Part shown: piece by piece, positions 46,890-60,367 of the stretch | Layout: the number at the start of each line of letters is the position of its first letter | Position numbering within the stretch: position 1 is the stretch's first letter | NCBI RefSeq assembly: GCF_020906515.1 | Contig: NC_085854.1 | Span: 1,612,001-1,676,000, forward strand | Direction of reading: 5' to 3' | Source: Vanrija pseudolonga | Lineage: Eukaryota > Basidiomycota > Tremellomycetes > Trichosporonales > Trichosporonaceae | Length of the DNA: 64,000 nt | Made by a program: the position numbers and the translations under genes | Notes under the pieces: generated by a model | The model's input: only the letters and a program-made list of their open reading frames with translations | Told to the model about the DNA's origin: nothing | Database searches by the model: none

Positions 46890-48100
46890 TTAAAAGTCGG
46901 CACCGAGGCGCTTGACGACGGCGGCCTTGACGGAAGCGTAGACCTCGGGGATGGGGGGAGTACCGTTGATGACCTCGACGTGGTTCTTCTCAATGTAGTA
47001 GTCGATGACGGGGAGGGAAGTCTCCTTGAAGGTGCCTGTGGTGTGAGCGTCGAGGCCGGCAGCAGCTAGACTCACGGAAGCGCTTCCTGAGCGACTCCTC
47101 GTTGTCGTCGGCACGGCCAGAGGTGAGGGCACGGTGCATGACACGAGTGACCATGACGTCCTCCGAGGTGGCAAAGTAGAGGACAAAGGCCGAGGGGACG
47201 ACCTGCTCGTCGAACGCAAGGGCCTGGTCCATCTGGCGGGGGAAGCCGTCAATGAGGAAGCGGCCCTTGCCGTTCTGCCAGCCGGCGGCGAGGTGCGAGC
47301 CCTCGGGGAACGATGGGGGCGCGGCGATGGCCTCGTTGATGGCCTGCTCGACGAGCTGGACGGGTCAGTCTTCACTCTCGGCTAAGCACGGCACGGAAAC
47401 GTGGCGCCATGTGCGCGTGAGCGCGAGCTCGCGCGCGCCGGTTCGGCAAACAACAGCACGGGGCGCGAGGAGGGTATCGTGTCTCGTGTCGCGTTCTTCG
47501 CGTACCCGGCGCCGGCGCCTCCCGACTGCGACCGACTCGGTACCGCCGCCAACTCACCTTGAGCGTAACCTCCATGGGGACGATGAGACCCTCCTTGATG
47601 TTGTTGCGGATGAGCTCGCCGTACTTTGAGCCCTCGCGAGCCTGCTCAGCGCGGAGGAGGTCACCGGCTGCAGAGAGAGGCCATGGCGTCAGCTGATAGG
47701 AACCAACGGCTCAAGTGGGCCGGCGCGCACGCACACGCCGGCACCACACATACCCGAGAGGTGCTTGAAGCCGTAGTCCTCGACGAGGAGGGCAGACTGA
47801 GTGCCCTTGCCTGTAGCCGGTCAGTATGCGGTCCGGCGGGAAAGATGGCGCGAGAGGTGGGAAGAGGGTATGCTGGATGGTTCCACGTCGGCGAGAATAA
47901 GCCGGCGCGGCGAGAAGAGCTCAATGGGCGCGTTGGAAGACGGCTCAGTGGGCTCCTCGACGTCGTGGACACGCCAAGCGAGCCGCGCTGGAGCTCGCGA
48001 GCTCGCGCGCGAGCTAGTTGAAAACAATCCACGTACCGACACCAGGGCCGCCGAGGACGAAGACGACGGTGATGAGCTTGGGGTCAAAAGCAGCGGGCAT
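46890..48100 (-). CDS. URA6: UMP-CMP kinase (about 218 aa, 5 exons)
   Basis: Phosphorylates UMP and CMP (dCMP in many species) with ATP, feeding pyrimidine nucleotide pools. Exons: 48037-48100, 47755-47811, 47558-47667, 47076-47355 and 46890-47035; they sum to 657 nt. The P-loop is [13 protein letters not shown] (residues about 16-28), with [12 protein letters not shown] next and [16 protein letters not shown] in the NMP-binding region. The lid is the short kind, [20 protein letters not shown], which distinguishes UMP-CMP kinases from adenylate kinases with a long lid. The ending [20 protein letters not shown] fits the family. Introns 1-3 are longer and more GC-rich than most in the window; intron 1 has GAGCTCGCG palindromic repeats. 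Convergent with RPC1, 194 bases apart. Confidence 0.94.
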
Positions 48101-48510
48101 TGTGGTGGTGTCTAGGGTGATCTAGGTTGAGAGTGGGTGAAGCAAGAAGAAGAGTACGAGGTGTTCGCAAGTCTGAAAGGGGCGGGTAGCCAGCGAGATA
48201 TTTAAACGGGTGGTAAGTTGGTGGAGTTGGCTTGACGCGTTGGCGGAATTGGCGCCAGCCAGCCAGGGCGATCGGGATCGAAACCCACCCAGCCACGAAC
48301 GAGCCCAGGTGGCACTGCTGCTGCGGCATGCTCGAGGCGGACATTGCTCAAACGCTACGCTACGCTATGCTGCAACGTCTCCTCCTCGTGCCTAGAGCCC
48401 ATACCTCTCCATGCACAAACCACCCACTGCTTATCCCCGCATAAAGCCAATGCCTCTGGGTCCGATGCTATGATACAAAGAGTCTAGAAGAGGTGCCCAA
48501 GCTGCCCCAC
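48101..48510. other. intergenic region, URA6 promoter and TRAX 3' flank
   Basis: Two minus-strand genes flank this 410-base stretch. An A/T-rich TATA-like string (TTTAAATA on the minus strand) lies about 95 bases upstream of the URA6 start. No gene was seen. Confidence 0.45.
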
Positions 48511-49759
48511 CTAGTCGTCACGGGCCTCTGTGGCCCCACCACCCCCGCTCGACGACATGTTGGCCTCGTCCAGGGCACGTTTGGCCATGGCCCGCAACAC
48601 CTCTGGTTTGTCTCCAAACTCGACCAGGCGTAGCCGCAGCGCGTAGCACACTGTGTGGGGCGTCAGTAGCTGCTTGTCGCCCCCGCCGATCTGGTGACCA
48701 ACATGGGCCAGGCCAGACCAGACCGGTCTCTGACAGTAGCCGCCAAGTACCCACCCTTCTCAATCTTCTCGAGCGAGCGAGTCGTCTCCTCCTGCTTCTT
48801 CTTGAGCTTGTACAGAACGCTCTCCGGGATGACATCAAACACTGCGGTGCGTCGTCAGAGAAAAGCCTTGACACGCCCAGCCCCTGCACAGTCGTTCGTT
48901 CCAACTTTGCCCGAGAGAGCCTTGCGCTCCTTCCGACTCGACTCTTTCACTTACGCGTCTTGACCGTGCGCACAAAATTGCACACGGCGAGCGGGGTATC
49001 ATGATCGCCGGTAGACAGAGCTGAAGGGTGGGTGTTATTACCAACGCTCGGAAAACATGGGGTAGCTAGGACTCACCGTTGGTGGCGTACCGCATCAGCT
49101 CGCCCGTCAGGTCAGACATGCCGAGCACGTAGTCCTCGGGAGTGATGACCACCAGCTGCGGTCTGTGAGTTCCCCACACTTTGACGCTCGATAAGACTAC
49201 GCACATTCTCGCCCGTTTCGGAATCTGTCAGCTGCTCCTGCAGGTGCTCGAGGGACACGAGCTCGCCAGTCTCGAGGTAGTACAGGAACGAGTAGCCCTC
49301 GATGAACTCTTCAAGGCCACCGGCACTGCTCTAGTCAGCGACCTCCCTTGTGGTGTACTGCACTCACACCTGCCGGTTGAATCTCCAAAAGGTGGCCAGG
49401 CCGCCGTCATCGGACCCAGCGGCGAGCTCGTTGCGGATTGCCACAAAGTTGTTCCAGATCTCGCGTTCCTTTGCACGCGCCTCCTTGAGGTTCTTGGCGC
49501 GGGCAGGCGCCGGGGCGGTCGCTCCGCGGTGCAGGTGGAAGATGAGCTTTTTCGACAGCTGCGTGATTGCCCGCGAGACGATGATGATCTTCTCCCGGCG
49601 CTCGTTCTGGGTTCGGGTCAGCGGGCGTTGCTGTATGTTCGAACCCACATAAGCGTCCAGCTCGGCACGATACACCTCAAAGGTCTTGGAGAGGTGCTCG
49701 CGGCGGCTCATGGTGGCCACCTGGTCCGGCACGGCGCTGGCCATTGCAATGTCGGCCAT
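48511..49759 (-). CDS. Translin-associated factor X (TRAX) homolog (about 280 aa, 7 exons)
   Basis: Translin superfamily protein. TRAX pairs with translin to form an endoribonuclease complex (C3PO) acting on small RNAs and tRNA fragments (family knowledge). Exons: 49649-49759, 49368-49606, 49205-49325, 49077-49155, 48955-49020, 48755-48841 and 48511-48650; they sum to 843 nt. The N-terminal helix is FEVYRAELDAYNERREKII. GGLEEFIEGYSFLYYLETGE carries a Glu-x-x-Glu pattern, and ITPEDYVLGMSDLTGELMRY has the Asp/Glu pair expected of catalytic TRAX, so it is likely an active subunit. The last 40 residues end in Ser/Gly then ATEARDD. The first intron (42 nt) is a multiple of three and stop-free. No translin gene is in the window. 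Confidence 0.9.
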
Positions 49760-50050
49760 GTTGATGTGCTTGGTGGTGGTGCGAGTCGTCGAGAAGCAGC
49801 AGTCTTCGTGAAGTGACGCAGTGCTCCAGAAATCTCAAACCAGAGTCACGTGCAGCAAGAGAGACATTAGCCCGATTACAATGCGTTTCCTAATGGATTT
49901 CCTAATGTTCCCATTTCAGCGCCACTAACGTAACGTCACAACAAGGTCGCGTCGTGTTCCTCGGCTTGGTCGTCGTCGTCTCGCTCGAGCCCAAACCGTT
50001 CGTCACCTTGTACACTTCGTCAACCACAGCCCATCCCCCCCTCGCCCAGC
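49760..50050. promoter_or_regulatory. bidirectional TRAX/EXO84 promoter region
   Basis: 291 bases between the start codons of TRAX (-) and EXO84 (+). No distinct element was recognised. Confidence 0.4.
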
Positions 50051-52620
50051 ATGGCTTCACTTCGCAAGCCATCCCAGGCCATCCCATCACGGCCAGCGCC
50101 GGGCGGAGCACGCCGACGCGACCCGCTGCCCGGCGACGCAGACCGCAAGCGCGATGCCCGCAAGTCCAAGGTCGAGGAGAAGATGAAGTCGCGGCGGATG
50201 AGCATAATGAGGTGGGTAGGAAGATCAGGACGTCCAACCCATCTAACGCTTCAGGTATGCTGGTCCCGAGTCTTTCACTGTCGGTCCTGGCGCCCACGGA
50301 GTCGACTTCTTATCAAACGACCCGTTCCAGGTCATCTTGGACGTCGCGCCACCTCTCGAGGCCGACGAGTACGGCGAAATTCGCGCCCCACCACCGATGC
50401 CTATAACATCACGAGGCGGATACTCCTCTCCCAAGGCCGCTCTTGGAACAAGAGAACTGCAGAGCTTAGAGGAGGACGACGATGATGAGCATGGCAGCGT
50501 CCACGACGAGGCTATCGGCACCAGGGCGCAAGCGGAAACTCACCAGGAGTGGGACTTTACCGAGCTCAAGGGCAAGGATGTGGATGTTGCTTCGTGTACG
50601 TTGGCCTCTGATTTCATAGGCTGACATTACCAGACGTGCGAAAGGTCATGACTGGCGCCGATGAGGAGGAGAAGGCCCGGCTGGTCAAGGCGTTGCACAA
50701 GCAGAAGGAGGCCAACGCGAAGGACCTGCAAAAGACGGTGACGGAACAGTACGCCGAGTTTGTCACCATCTCGAAGGAGATCTCGACGCTTGAGAACGAG
50801 ATGCTCGAGCTCAAGGAGCTGTTGACGGAGTGGAAGACGGTGCCCCAGCTAATGGGCAAGGAGGACACGCTGGCGCCGACGCTGGACAAGGATGGCAATG
50901 GTGAGCTGGTCGACAGAGATGAACTCAGCTGACACCCAGTCGAACGCCACCGCGCCCGACGAAACTCGCCGCTCGACCTGCAACAGATGTACAAGGCGCA
51001 GATCACAAACCTGTGGTCGACAGTCGAAGGCTCGCAGCGATATCTTCCCCTGCAACAAGGTCGACACCTCATGTTCGAAACACACAACTTTATCGAGCTC
51101 AATGCGGCGACATACAAGCCCAAACAGAACATCAGCCTGTTCCTCTTGAACGACTTGTTGCTCGTCGCTGGACGACGCCGGTTGAAGACCGGGCAGAACA
51201 CGTCGGGCGAGAGCGAGCAAGGGCGACTGGTCGCGGAGCGATGTTTCGTCCTCACCGACCTTGTCATCACAGATATTAAAGACAGTGGAGACCTTACCAG
51301 CGCCCTCAAGATTAAGAGGGGCAAGGAGGTCTTACTGTACCGCACCCCAAAGCCCGAGGACAAGAAGCAACTCCTCCAGGCGTTCCGCACCGTGGCGCAG
51401 GACCTCGCGGAGAAGAGGCGCAAGGAGAGCGAGGCCGAGCAGGAGCGGAGACGGACAATGTACCAGGGCGAGCAGGGCGCCGCCGCGCGCATGACGCGCA
51501 TGTCCCTGTTCATGGAGGCTCGGCCGCTGTCAACAATCGGCACATCCCTCACCGACACCAAGGACCTGCTCTGGATCGACGAGTTTGCAGACGACCTGAC
51601 CATGGCGATTGCCACACGCGACTGGGACGAGGGCGTCAAGCTCGCCGAGAGAGGACACGGCCTGATGCGCACCGTCGCCAACAACCCCGAGGCGAGCGAG
51701 ATGCTCAAGTTCCGCATGGAGAGCCTCGAGCCCAAGCTTGTCGAGCAAATCGCCAAGGACCTGGCATCTACCGACATCCGCAAGACGTCGGCCGCGCGCC
51801 TCATCGAGCTGCTGGTCAAGCTCGAACGCGCCGACCTCGCGCGCGACACGTTCCTCAAGGCGCGACACGAGTTTATGCTCAAGTTAGTCCGCGCGATCAA
51901 GCACGAGGGTGACGTCGCAATGTACATCCACGAGCTGGCCGTGGTATGCTTTACCATTATCCGACACACATCCGACTGGTACATGAACGCGTTCAAGGAG
52001 AACCGCATGGCGTCAGGTGAGTAATCAATTGCGACACTGATCTAACCCGCGCAGCTGGCTTCGTCACATGGGCGAAGAAGCAGATTGAGTACTTTAGCGA
52101 CGTATTCCGGCGGCAGGTATATGCGCCCGCCATTGAGCAGAACGTGGTGGACGACTGTTTGCGGGTCACAGCCTCGGCCAACCGCAAGCTCCTCCGTGAC
52201 GTGGGACTAGACTTTACCTTCCTGCTCAACAGCCTGACAGAGCGGGATGCTGCTGCTGCCGCTCGGCCACCACCGCAGAGCTCGCAGGCCGCGCGCGGGT
52301 TCCGCCCCGACGTGTCATCGTTTGACGCGCCGCCAGCGAGCACTGGCCGCGAGCCGCCCCCCTCCCCCGGCGACCTGTCCCAGGGTTCTACGGCGCCGCT
52401 GTTCATCTCCCGCCGAGCACGCCCGTCCGACGCCGGGCCGGCGCCTCCGCCGTCGGCGGCCAACGGCAACGGCCTGCGCAACGTCAGCAACATGAGCAAC
52501 GTGTCGGCCGCAAGCTACGCCAGCGACATGAGCGGCGCGTCGGGCGCGTCGACGCCCGTCCCCCGCCCACCACCTAGAAGCGAGCGCCGCTCGCGGCCGC
52601 CCCCGCCACGACCAGTCTAA
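50051..52620 (+). CDS. EXO84: exocyst subunit Exo84 (about 803 aa, 5 exons)
   Basis: Component of the exocyst tethering complex for secretory vesicles at the plasma membrane. Exons: 50051-50211, 50255-50595, 50634-50900, 50940-52016 and 52055-52620; they sum to 2,412 nt. The N-terminus is basic and disordered. A coiled coil follows (about residues 165-230, EEKARLVKALHKQKEANAK and ISTLENEMLELKELL). A PH-like domain lies about 270-400 (ISLFLLNDLLLVAGRRR, LVITDIK), then the helical Exo84 C-terminal region (LLWIDEFADDLTMAIATRDW, LVRAIKHEGDVAMYIHEL). The last 130 residues are Pro/Ser/Ala-rich. Its stop codon is only 28 bases from that of the converging cyclophilin gene. Confidence 0.94.
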
Positions 52621-52648
52621 TGTACTATATTATGCATGACGATGATCT

Positions 52649-53897
<1,249 letters not shown>

Positions 53898-54179
53898 TGT
53901 GCGTGCTGGTGAATGAAGATGAAGAGCAAAGTGAGATCGAGTTGCGGTCGGCCACAAAACGGTTACTTCATGGTGGAGGCCGGATTCCAGCACTTTCGCC
54001 ATTCCGGCGGAAGTGGCAGGTCAGCAGCAACGTCGCCTCGTCTCATCGGGCCTCATCCAGAAGGTATTCTGTGCATACAGCGAGCTCTCAAAGGAGGATG
54101 GATATCTGAGTGACAATGCAAAGAGGTCGAAAGCGTGATAGGAGAACAAGCAAGATATGAGACAAATGTGCCACCCTGT
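53898..54179. other. intergenic region, CPR6 promoter and NOP58 3' flank
   Basis: 282 bases, A/T-richer than the neighbouring genes, no gene seen. Confidence 0.4.
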
Positions 54180-55952
54180 TTAGGCGGCCTCAGAGTCCCT
54201 CTTCTTCTTCTTCTTCTTCTTCTCGCCGTCGTCGGCTCCACCCTCGCCGTTGGCCTCGGACGCCCTCCTCTTCTTCGACTTCTTCTCGCCGTCCTCGCCC
54301 TCCTTCTTGGCGGCCTTGGCGGCCTTCTTGGCCTCTTTCCGTGCCCGGCGCTCCTCCTTGGTCTCGCCAGCAACCATCGACTCGTCGGCGTCGACATCCA
54401 TCGTGGTGTCGGCAACCTCAGACTTCCTCTTCTTCTTCTTGTCGGCCTTCTCCTCGGCAGCAGGCTGCGTAGGGAGGCGGTCGGCACCGTTGACGTTGTC
54501 AGTGGCGGTGTTGTAGGCGCTCGAGCTGCCAGTGAGCTCAAACTTGGGCTGCTGGCGGCTGGTCTGGCCAGAGGTGGCAGTGCGGACCGAGACGATGCCG
54601 GCACGGTGCTCAAGGGCACGGAGGCGCGACTCGAGCTTGACGCGGTTCGAGATGCCAATCTCGGCGGCGGAAACGTCGGCCTTGGTGTCGGCGTCGGCGA
54701 GGGCGTCGACACGGATCGAGAGCGACGCCTTGGTAGCGACCATGCGGGCCATCTTGCCCTTGAGCTTCTGAGGAGCCTGGCCAATGAGGGAGGCGTGGTA
54801 GATGAGACCGTACTTGGGCGTGTCGTGCTTGGTCTTGAGGGCACGGAAGAGAGCCTTCTCGGCACCAAGGATCTGGACGGTCGAGGCGGGGAACTTGGCC
54901 AGGTTCATGAGCGAGCCGGCGTGCGAGATGAGACGGGCGCCAACAAGGTCACCGACAAGGGCGGTAAGGTTGGGCGCGATCGCCTGCATACGGTTGCGGA
55001 GGTACTCGGAGAGCTGAGTGCGGTACTCGGTGATCGAGATGACCTGGTCGCAGAGCGAGTGGATGTGCTCCATGTCGGTCTCGGCAATCTCGGTACCCAT
55101 AGAGAGCTCGGCAGCCTGCTTGAGGGTAGCCTCGAGGTCCTCGGGGAGGATGAGCTCAAACGAGGTGGTGGCAGCGTTGGTACGGAAGCCCATGGCCTTG
55201 ACAACGCGGGCGTAGGCAAGGTTGTCGACAATGATCTTGCCCATCTCGGGGAAGTGCCAGCCGTACCACTCCTTGACACGCATAGAGTAAATGTTGATCT
55301 CCTTGTCAAGGTCGTCAAGGAGGGCAATGGCCTGGATGACCATGGTGTCGACCTTGTCGGTCGAGAACTTGAGCTTGAAGCGCGAGAGCGAGTGACCGAG
55401 ACCAAGGGCCATGGTGTTCAGGTCCTTCTGGTCAATCCCGCCGAGGAGCGACGAGAGCTGCTGGCGGATACCACGGTAGAGCTCCTGGGTGGTGCTGTCG
55501 GAAAGGACAGGGATCTTGAGCGACTTGCTGATGGTGGCAGCTGGCAGGCGTCAGTGTCAGGCATGGTGTCACCCTTCCCTCTACGTACCAAGCTTGGGCT
55601 CGGAAACAACAAGGAGCTCCTCGACCTTCTTCTTCTTCTTCTTGTCACCCTCAGAAGCACCGCCGGTAGCCTCGACGATGAACTTCTCGAGCGACTCGGT
55701 CAGGCGGCCATCCTGAATGGCAGCGAGGTCCTCGACGGCAGTGGCAGTCGAGGTGAAGCGCTGGATCGCCTGGACCTTGAGGCTGGGGCAAGTCAGATAC
55801 GATGCTTCCACAGCTCATCCAAATCAAACGCACGCCTTGTTGGCCTTCTCGGGAGTCTCAAACTCCTTCCACAGGTCCTTGTTGTCGAGCTTGTAGTCGT
55901 TGCCGAGCTTGAAGACGACGAAGCCGATGGGGGTCTCGGAGAGGACGAGCAT
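54180..55952 (-). CDS. NOP58: box C/D snoRNP core protein Nop58 (about 557 aa, 3 exons)
   Basis: Core of box C/D snoRNPs that 2'-O-methylate and process pre-rRNA in the nucleolus. Exons: 55834-55952, 55589-55782 and 54180-55540; they sum to 1,674 nt. The start MLVLSETPIGFVVFKLGND is the conserved Nop58 N-terminus. The Nop domain has GWHFPEMGKIIVDNLAYARV, NLTALVGDLVGARLISHAGS and LMNLAKFPASTVQILGAEKA, with KYGLIYHASLIGQAPQKLKG after it. The last 100 residues are Lys/Glu/Asp repeats (KKKKRKSEV, RRARKEAKKAAKAAKKEGE, EKKKKKKKRDSEAA), the typical KKE/D tail, seen as CTT repeats on the plus strand near 54196-54222. Confidence 0.97.
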
Positions 55953-56396
55953 TTTGATGTGGGTGGGGCTGCCGGAAGAAGGGGGGAGGAAGTGCCGAGT
56001 TTTTGCTTGTGCTGTCGGTCCGCTGATCCCGACGAGGCTGCCGATGCTGTGTTCTAGCTGGCCTTTGTTGATGTGTGTCGCACAAAGATGCTTGAAGGTG
56101 GTGTGGAGACGAGGTTGGCCAGTATACAGTCTGCGTGTGGGTCCTCGTCCTGCGCCGATTTCGTCGAGGGAGTGAAATATTCTACTATCAAGTCAGGAGA
56201 CCAGATCAAGAGTGAGAAATTTAATGCCACGTATAAACCGACCACGTGGCAAAAGTTGTTCAGGCGCCCACTTTTAGATATTTGGTTCCGACACGCGTTG
56301 GGTAGAGACGCGTCTGACCTTTCATGAATCGCGGCGACGAGCGCGTTGCATTCCAGAGACAATAACATCACTCACAGCAAGCTAGCCGTCGCCACC
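55953..56396. promoter_or_regulatory. bidirectional NOP58/TOF1 promoter region
   Basis: 444 bases between the start codons of NOP58 (-) and TOF1 (+). It is more A/T-rich than average (around 56160-56290), consistent with promoter DNA. No coding gene was seen. Confidence 0.45.
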
Positions 56397-59300
56397 ATGA
56401 GCAGTCTATACGGCTCGTCGCCCACCCGAGAGGGCATGTTCAGCGACCTGCCAGACCGCCATGTCGCCCCCGACATCTTGGCAGAGGAGGACAGGTTCGA
56501 GGTGTTCATGCCGGCCGTCCAGTCGCTCGTCAACGCGCTCGGTGGCTACGAAGAAATGCCCCAGAGCGACGGGACGTTCATGACTGTCTACCGGCCTGGT
56601 GACTCGGTTCTTCCTGTACTCAAGGACTTGAAGAAGCTCTGGCGAAAGGACGACACGGACGATGAGCGCACAGTCGCACGGTGTATGGCCAAGGCTGGGC
56701 TCATGAAGGAGTTGGTCGCGCTCGTCAAGGAGGTCACGGACCGTGGGGAGTGGGGAAGAAAGATATCTCTCATGTCTTGTGAGTTCTGGCATTGTCAGCA
56801 GGTCTAACTCCCCAGGCGACCTCATCGCCGCTTTGACATGGCCTATCGACGTTGCCAAGGAGCTCAAGGAGATGGAAGAGGAAGGACCTGTCGTCACAGA
56901 CTATGCCAGTCTGCTGCGTGCCCAGGTGGAGTACAAGGTGGGTGCCCACGTTGCCTGCAGAAGCTAACCCCAGGCACAACTACTCCAAGGCGACACACTG
57001 CGGTACATCATGAGGCTCCTTACTCTCAGTTTCGCAAAGCAAGGGCGCCGAGAGGAGAAGGACGAGCGCATCATCTCGCTTGGTCTGCACATCGTTCGCA
57101 ACCTGTTGGCGATCAGGGATGTTGTGGCCCCAGATAATGCGACTGGTGAACAGGAGGAACTGTCACATCTCCAGGTACGTGCAGCTGACTCCATCGTGTT
57201 CCCCCAGCTGACATGGGCCACAGTCTACACTCATTACCCAGTTGCAGAAGTTCGAATTCATGGACATGTTCCTTGTCCTCGCCTCGCATGCCGACCGCAC
57301 AGAATTCAACCCCTTCAACATGCTCATTCTGGATGTGACGCAACTGCTGTTCCGCTCAGTCAAGCCAGTCGACTTGGCAAGAGACCCAGTCAAAGCACCA
57401 GTCGAGAACCTCGCCAAGCTACTCAGCAACGAGCTACAGGCCAAGATCCGAAAAGCGCGTGCTGCTCCCTCCCGCCACTCGCGTTTCGGTACCACCATCA
57501 CAGTCAAGGCTGTCAGTTAATCGATCCGATTCTCCTTGCAGCCAGCTGACATTACCAGGGTGGACAAAAAGTGATTCTGCATTCCCAAGATGCCATTGCA
57601 CAGGATGCTGCCAAGGTCCTGGACGAAATCAAGAAGAAGCGCACGGGCAGGCAGAAGAAGGCGGTAGGTCGCATACTAGCTGGGCTGTCGCTGACCATCC
57701 AGGATGACCTGACTGTGGACGCGTACATCAGTCCAGAGGCCATGGCAGTGCTCTTGAACTTTGGGAAGGAATTGTTGAAGGACTTTGATTGTAAGTTGCC
57801 TGAAGCGGTCCAACTAACCCCGCAGCCTTCTTCGAGTCGGTCCGGAAGGACATTCAGATGGAGAGGAGCAAGGTTCGACCAGCCGACAGCGTCCGTGCGC
57901 TCTACGTTTCCAGCTTCATGATGGAGTTCCTTCTCATCTTGCGGAAGAAGGAGCTTGACGCTGCGACTGAGGCCGCGAAGGCCACAGGCGAGGGGCCCGA
58001 GGCGGCGACGGCGCAGGTTGACCACGACTTGCCACTTGGTCGCATCGCTGTGATGGCGGAGTTGGATACGGTCCGCTGGGTTGCCTCTCGAATGAAGAGC
58101 ACCATGGACGATCACCCACCTGCCTGGACTGAACTTGAGGCCAGCATCAACTGCTTCACCCAGATTGTACGTATCCAATGCCGTCTCCGGCTGACCGACA
58201 GCTCCTTCTTATCGAGGCAATGTCCCACTCCAGCGACGAGGAAGACAGCGAGGCGGCTGCGATTATCCAGAATCAGCTGTACTACAACGGCGATATTTTG
58301 GACGCCTCGCTGCAGGTTGTCTCTAATTACAAGGACCAATCTGTTGGGTGAGTGGTTAGGCGGGGAACCGGACCTAACCGCCAGTTACCTCGAGGCCATT
58401 ATCCACTTTGCATACGTCCTCCTCCGCATGTTGGAGAGGTACTCAAAGGACAACGCGTACATGTATGTGCGGAAGCGCAAAGCTGCTCGAAGGAAGCGAC
58501 AGGCGCTCAAGGCGCACAACACTGGCGAGGCACCAATCCCAGAAGAGTACGCCAACGATGAGGAGGAGGATATCGGTCCCGACGAGGACGCACCGAGCTA
58601 CCGCGAGCACGCGTTCACCTTTGCGTCCTTTGAGCAACGGTTTGCGTCCGAGGCCGTAGCCAGGACGCTGCTGGCGTACTTGGCACGCTACTCGTCGTTC
58701 GATGACATTGAGAAGGTCAAGCGTGTCGTCGGCCTCATGCACCGACAAGTCGTCAAGGCACAAGCAGAAGGACTGTACTTCAAGGTGAGAGGGCCATGAG
58801 ACCGCGGCTGACATTTAGGTCTCGTCAATGTATCTCTTTGGCAAAGTTCTCGAGGACCAGGCTTCGCTGCCCAAGGGGAAGCCGAGCAAAGACCTGGTCG
58901 AGCTCATCGGCTTTGTGCTTCGCAAATTCTTCAAGCGCATGGCCGAAGACCCGTTTATGATCGTCGACGCGTTTGGCCCCAAGTCGCGCGGCAGGTGGAA
59001 GCAGCACTCGTCGTACAAGAGCGACGAGGAGGAGGACGACGGCATGGGCGGGCAGCGCGCGCGAATCCAGGAGAAGGTGGGTAATACCACCGATGGTGAG
59101 CTGACCCGCCAGCTGGGCCCTGCCGAGCTCGAGTTTATCAAGAAGCACAAGCTGTCGTGGAGCCAGCAGATGGGCGTGGTGGTCAAGATGCTCGTCGACG
59201 CCGACCACGAGGAGTGGGTTCGGTGGATGATCAACGTGGGTCTCCGCTAGGGTGCGTGGCTGACCCGCCACAGGTCCTCGAAATTGTGCTTGCTGCACGA

Positions 59301-60221
59301 ACGGAGATCGTGCTGTCTGTGGACGGGGAACGGAATCTCTCTGTTGTGGACAGCGATGGCGAACGCGCAACTCGCGACTTCTCTGGCCCCAGCGCCGACG
59401 CCATTGCCAAGTTTGCGCAGCTCGACCTCGAGCCTGACAGCGATGAGCTCAAGGCCGCTGTTCGCGAGAATGCGCACTTTCGACTCATGCTCAAGCTGCT
59501 CAACTTTGAGGCCACAGAGGCCGAGGACATTAGGGAACAGAAGTGGTTCCTCCCATCCAAGGTTCTGCCTTCGACGATCAGCAGCGCAGTCGGCGCGCTG
59601 AACCAGTTCCTCATCACACCCGTGGACCTGGACGAGGACCCGAAGAAGCTTATCCGGCGGACGAGGCGGCGTCGCGCAGCAAGCCCGGGCTCGGACTCTG
59701 ACATTGACCGCCTGCCCCGCAAGCGTCGCGCGCAAAAGGCGGCCGAGGTGCAGCAGTTCAAGTCTGCGGCGTTTATCGTGGACTCGGACGATGACGAGGA
59801 TGCCGACGCTGCATTCTTTGCTCGCGAGGAGGCGCTGCGACTTCAGATGCAGGAGAAAGCCGAGGAAGCGGGCAACATTATGCGCGAGACGGGGACGAAG
59901 AAGCGCAAGAGGGGAAAGCGTGGTGGTGGCCCGCTTACGCTCGACGACATGGAGGGGGTTGTGGAGGGCGGGGAGGACGTGGTGGTGGCGGAGGAGGAGG
60001 AGGGCGTCGATGCCGACGACGAGAGCGAGCCTGGGTCGCCGAGCACACCCGTGCCGAGGCCATCTCGCCGACAGCGCGCGGTGCTCAGCGCATCGCCAAA
60101 TGCCACACCAAGCGAGACTTTGGGTGCCGACTCGGACGACGACGACGCAGACGCCGTGGTGTCCCGCCGCGTCCGACCACGGCCGACGCAGCGGGTTATC
60201 GACCCCGACGACGACGAATAG
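56397..60221 (+). CDS. TOF1: replication fork protection protein Tof1/Swi1 (Timeless family, about 1,133 aa, 12 exons)
   Basis: Partner of Csm3/Swi3 in the fork protection complex, needed for pausing, checkpoint signalling and normal fork speed. Exons: 56397-56778, 56816-56937, 56974-57174, 57224-57511, 57559-57663, 57703-57790, 57826-58166, 58202-58347, 58385-58784, 58819-59076, 59113-59235 and 59274-60221; they sum to 3,402 nt. The Timeless N-terminal domain is recognised by LLRAQVEYKAQLLQGDTLRY, RRLL-like helices with IISLGLHIVRNLLAIRDVVA, and FEFMDMFLVLASHADRTEFN with FNPFNMLILDVTQLLF. The C-terminal third is acidic and basic by turns (RRTRRRRAASPGSDSD, FIVDSDDDEDADAAFF) and disordered, ending VIDPDDDE. 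The intron at 59077-59112 (36 nt) is in frame and stop-free. Confidence 0.94.
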
Positions 60222-60367
60222 ACTAAGCCAGTAGCTTGAGCCCTGGCTGCGGCGCAGCCGCGTACAGTATCCTGTTGTACCTATGCATGAATCAAAAATC
60301 TATGGAATGTGTGGTGTACAATGAGTCGGCGAGCTGCGTGTGCTCCGAGTGCTCCGAGTTCGAGCAG

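Noticed and set aside
48262-48290. GATCGGGATCGAAACCC, resembling a tRNA B box
   Set aside because: The order of bases does not fit GGTTCGANNCC on either strand, and no A box or cloverleaf is visible nearby.
54135-56057. 640-codon plus-strand frame opposite NOP58
   Set aside because: Antisense shadow of a highly expressed, codon-biased gene; it includes Leu runs that are just the reverse of the Lys tail.
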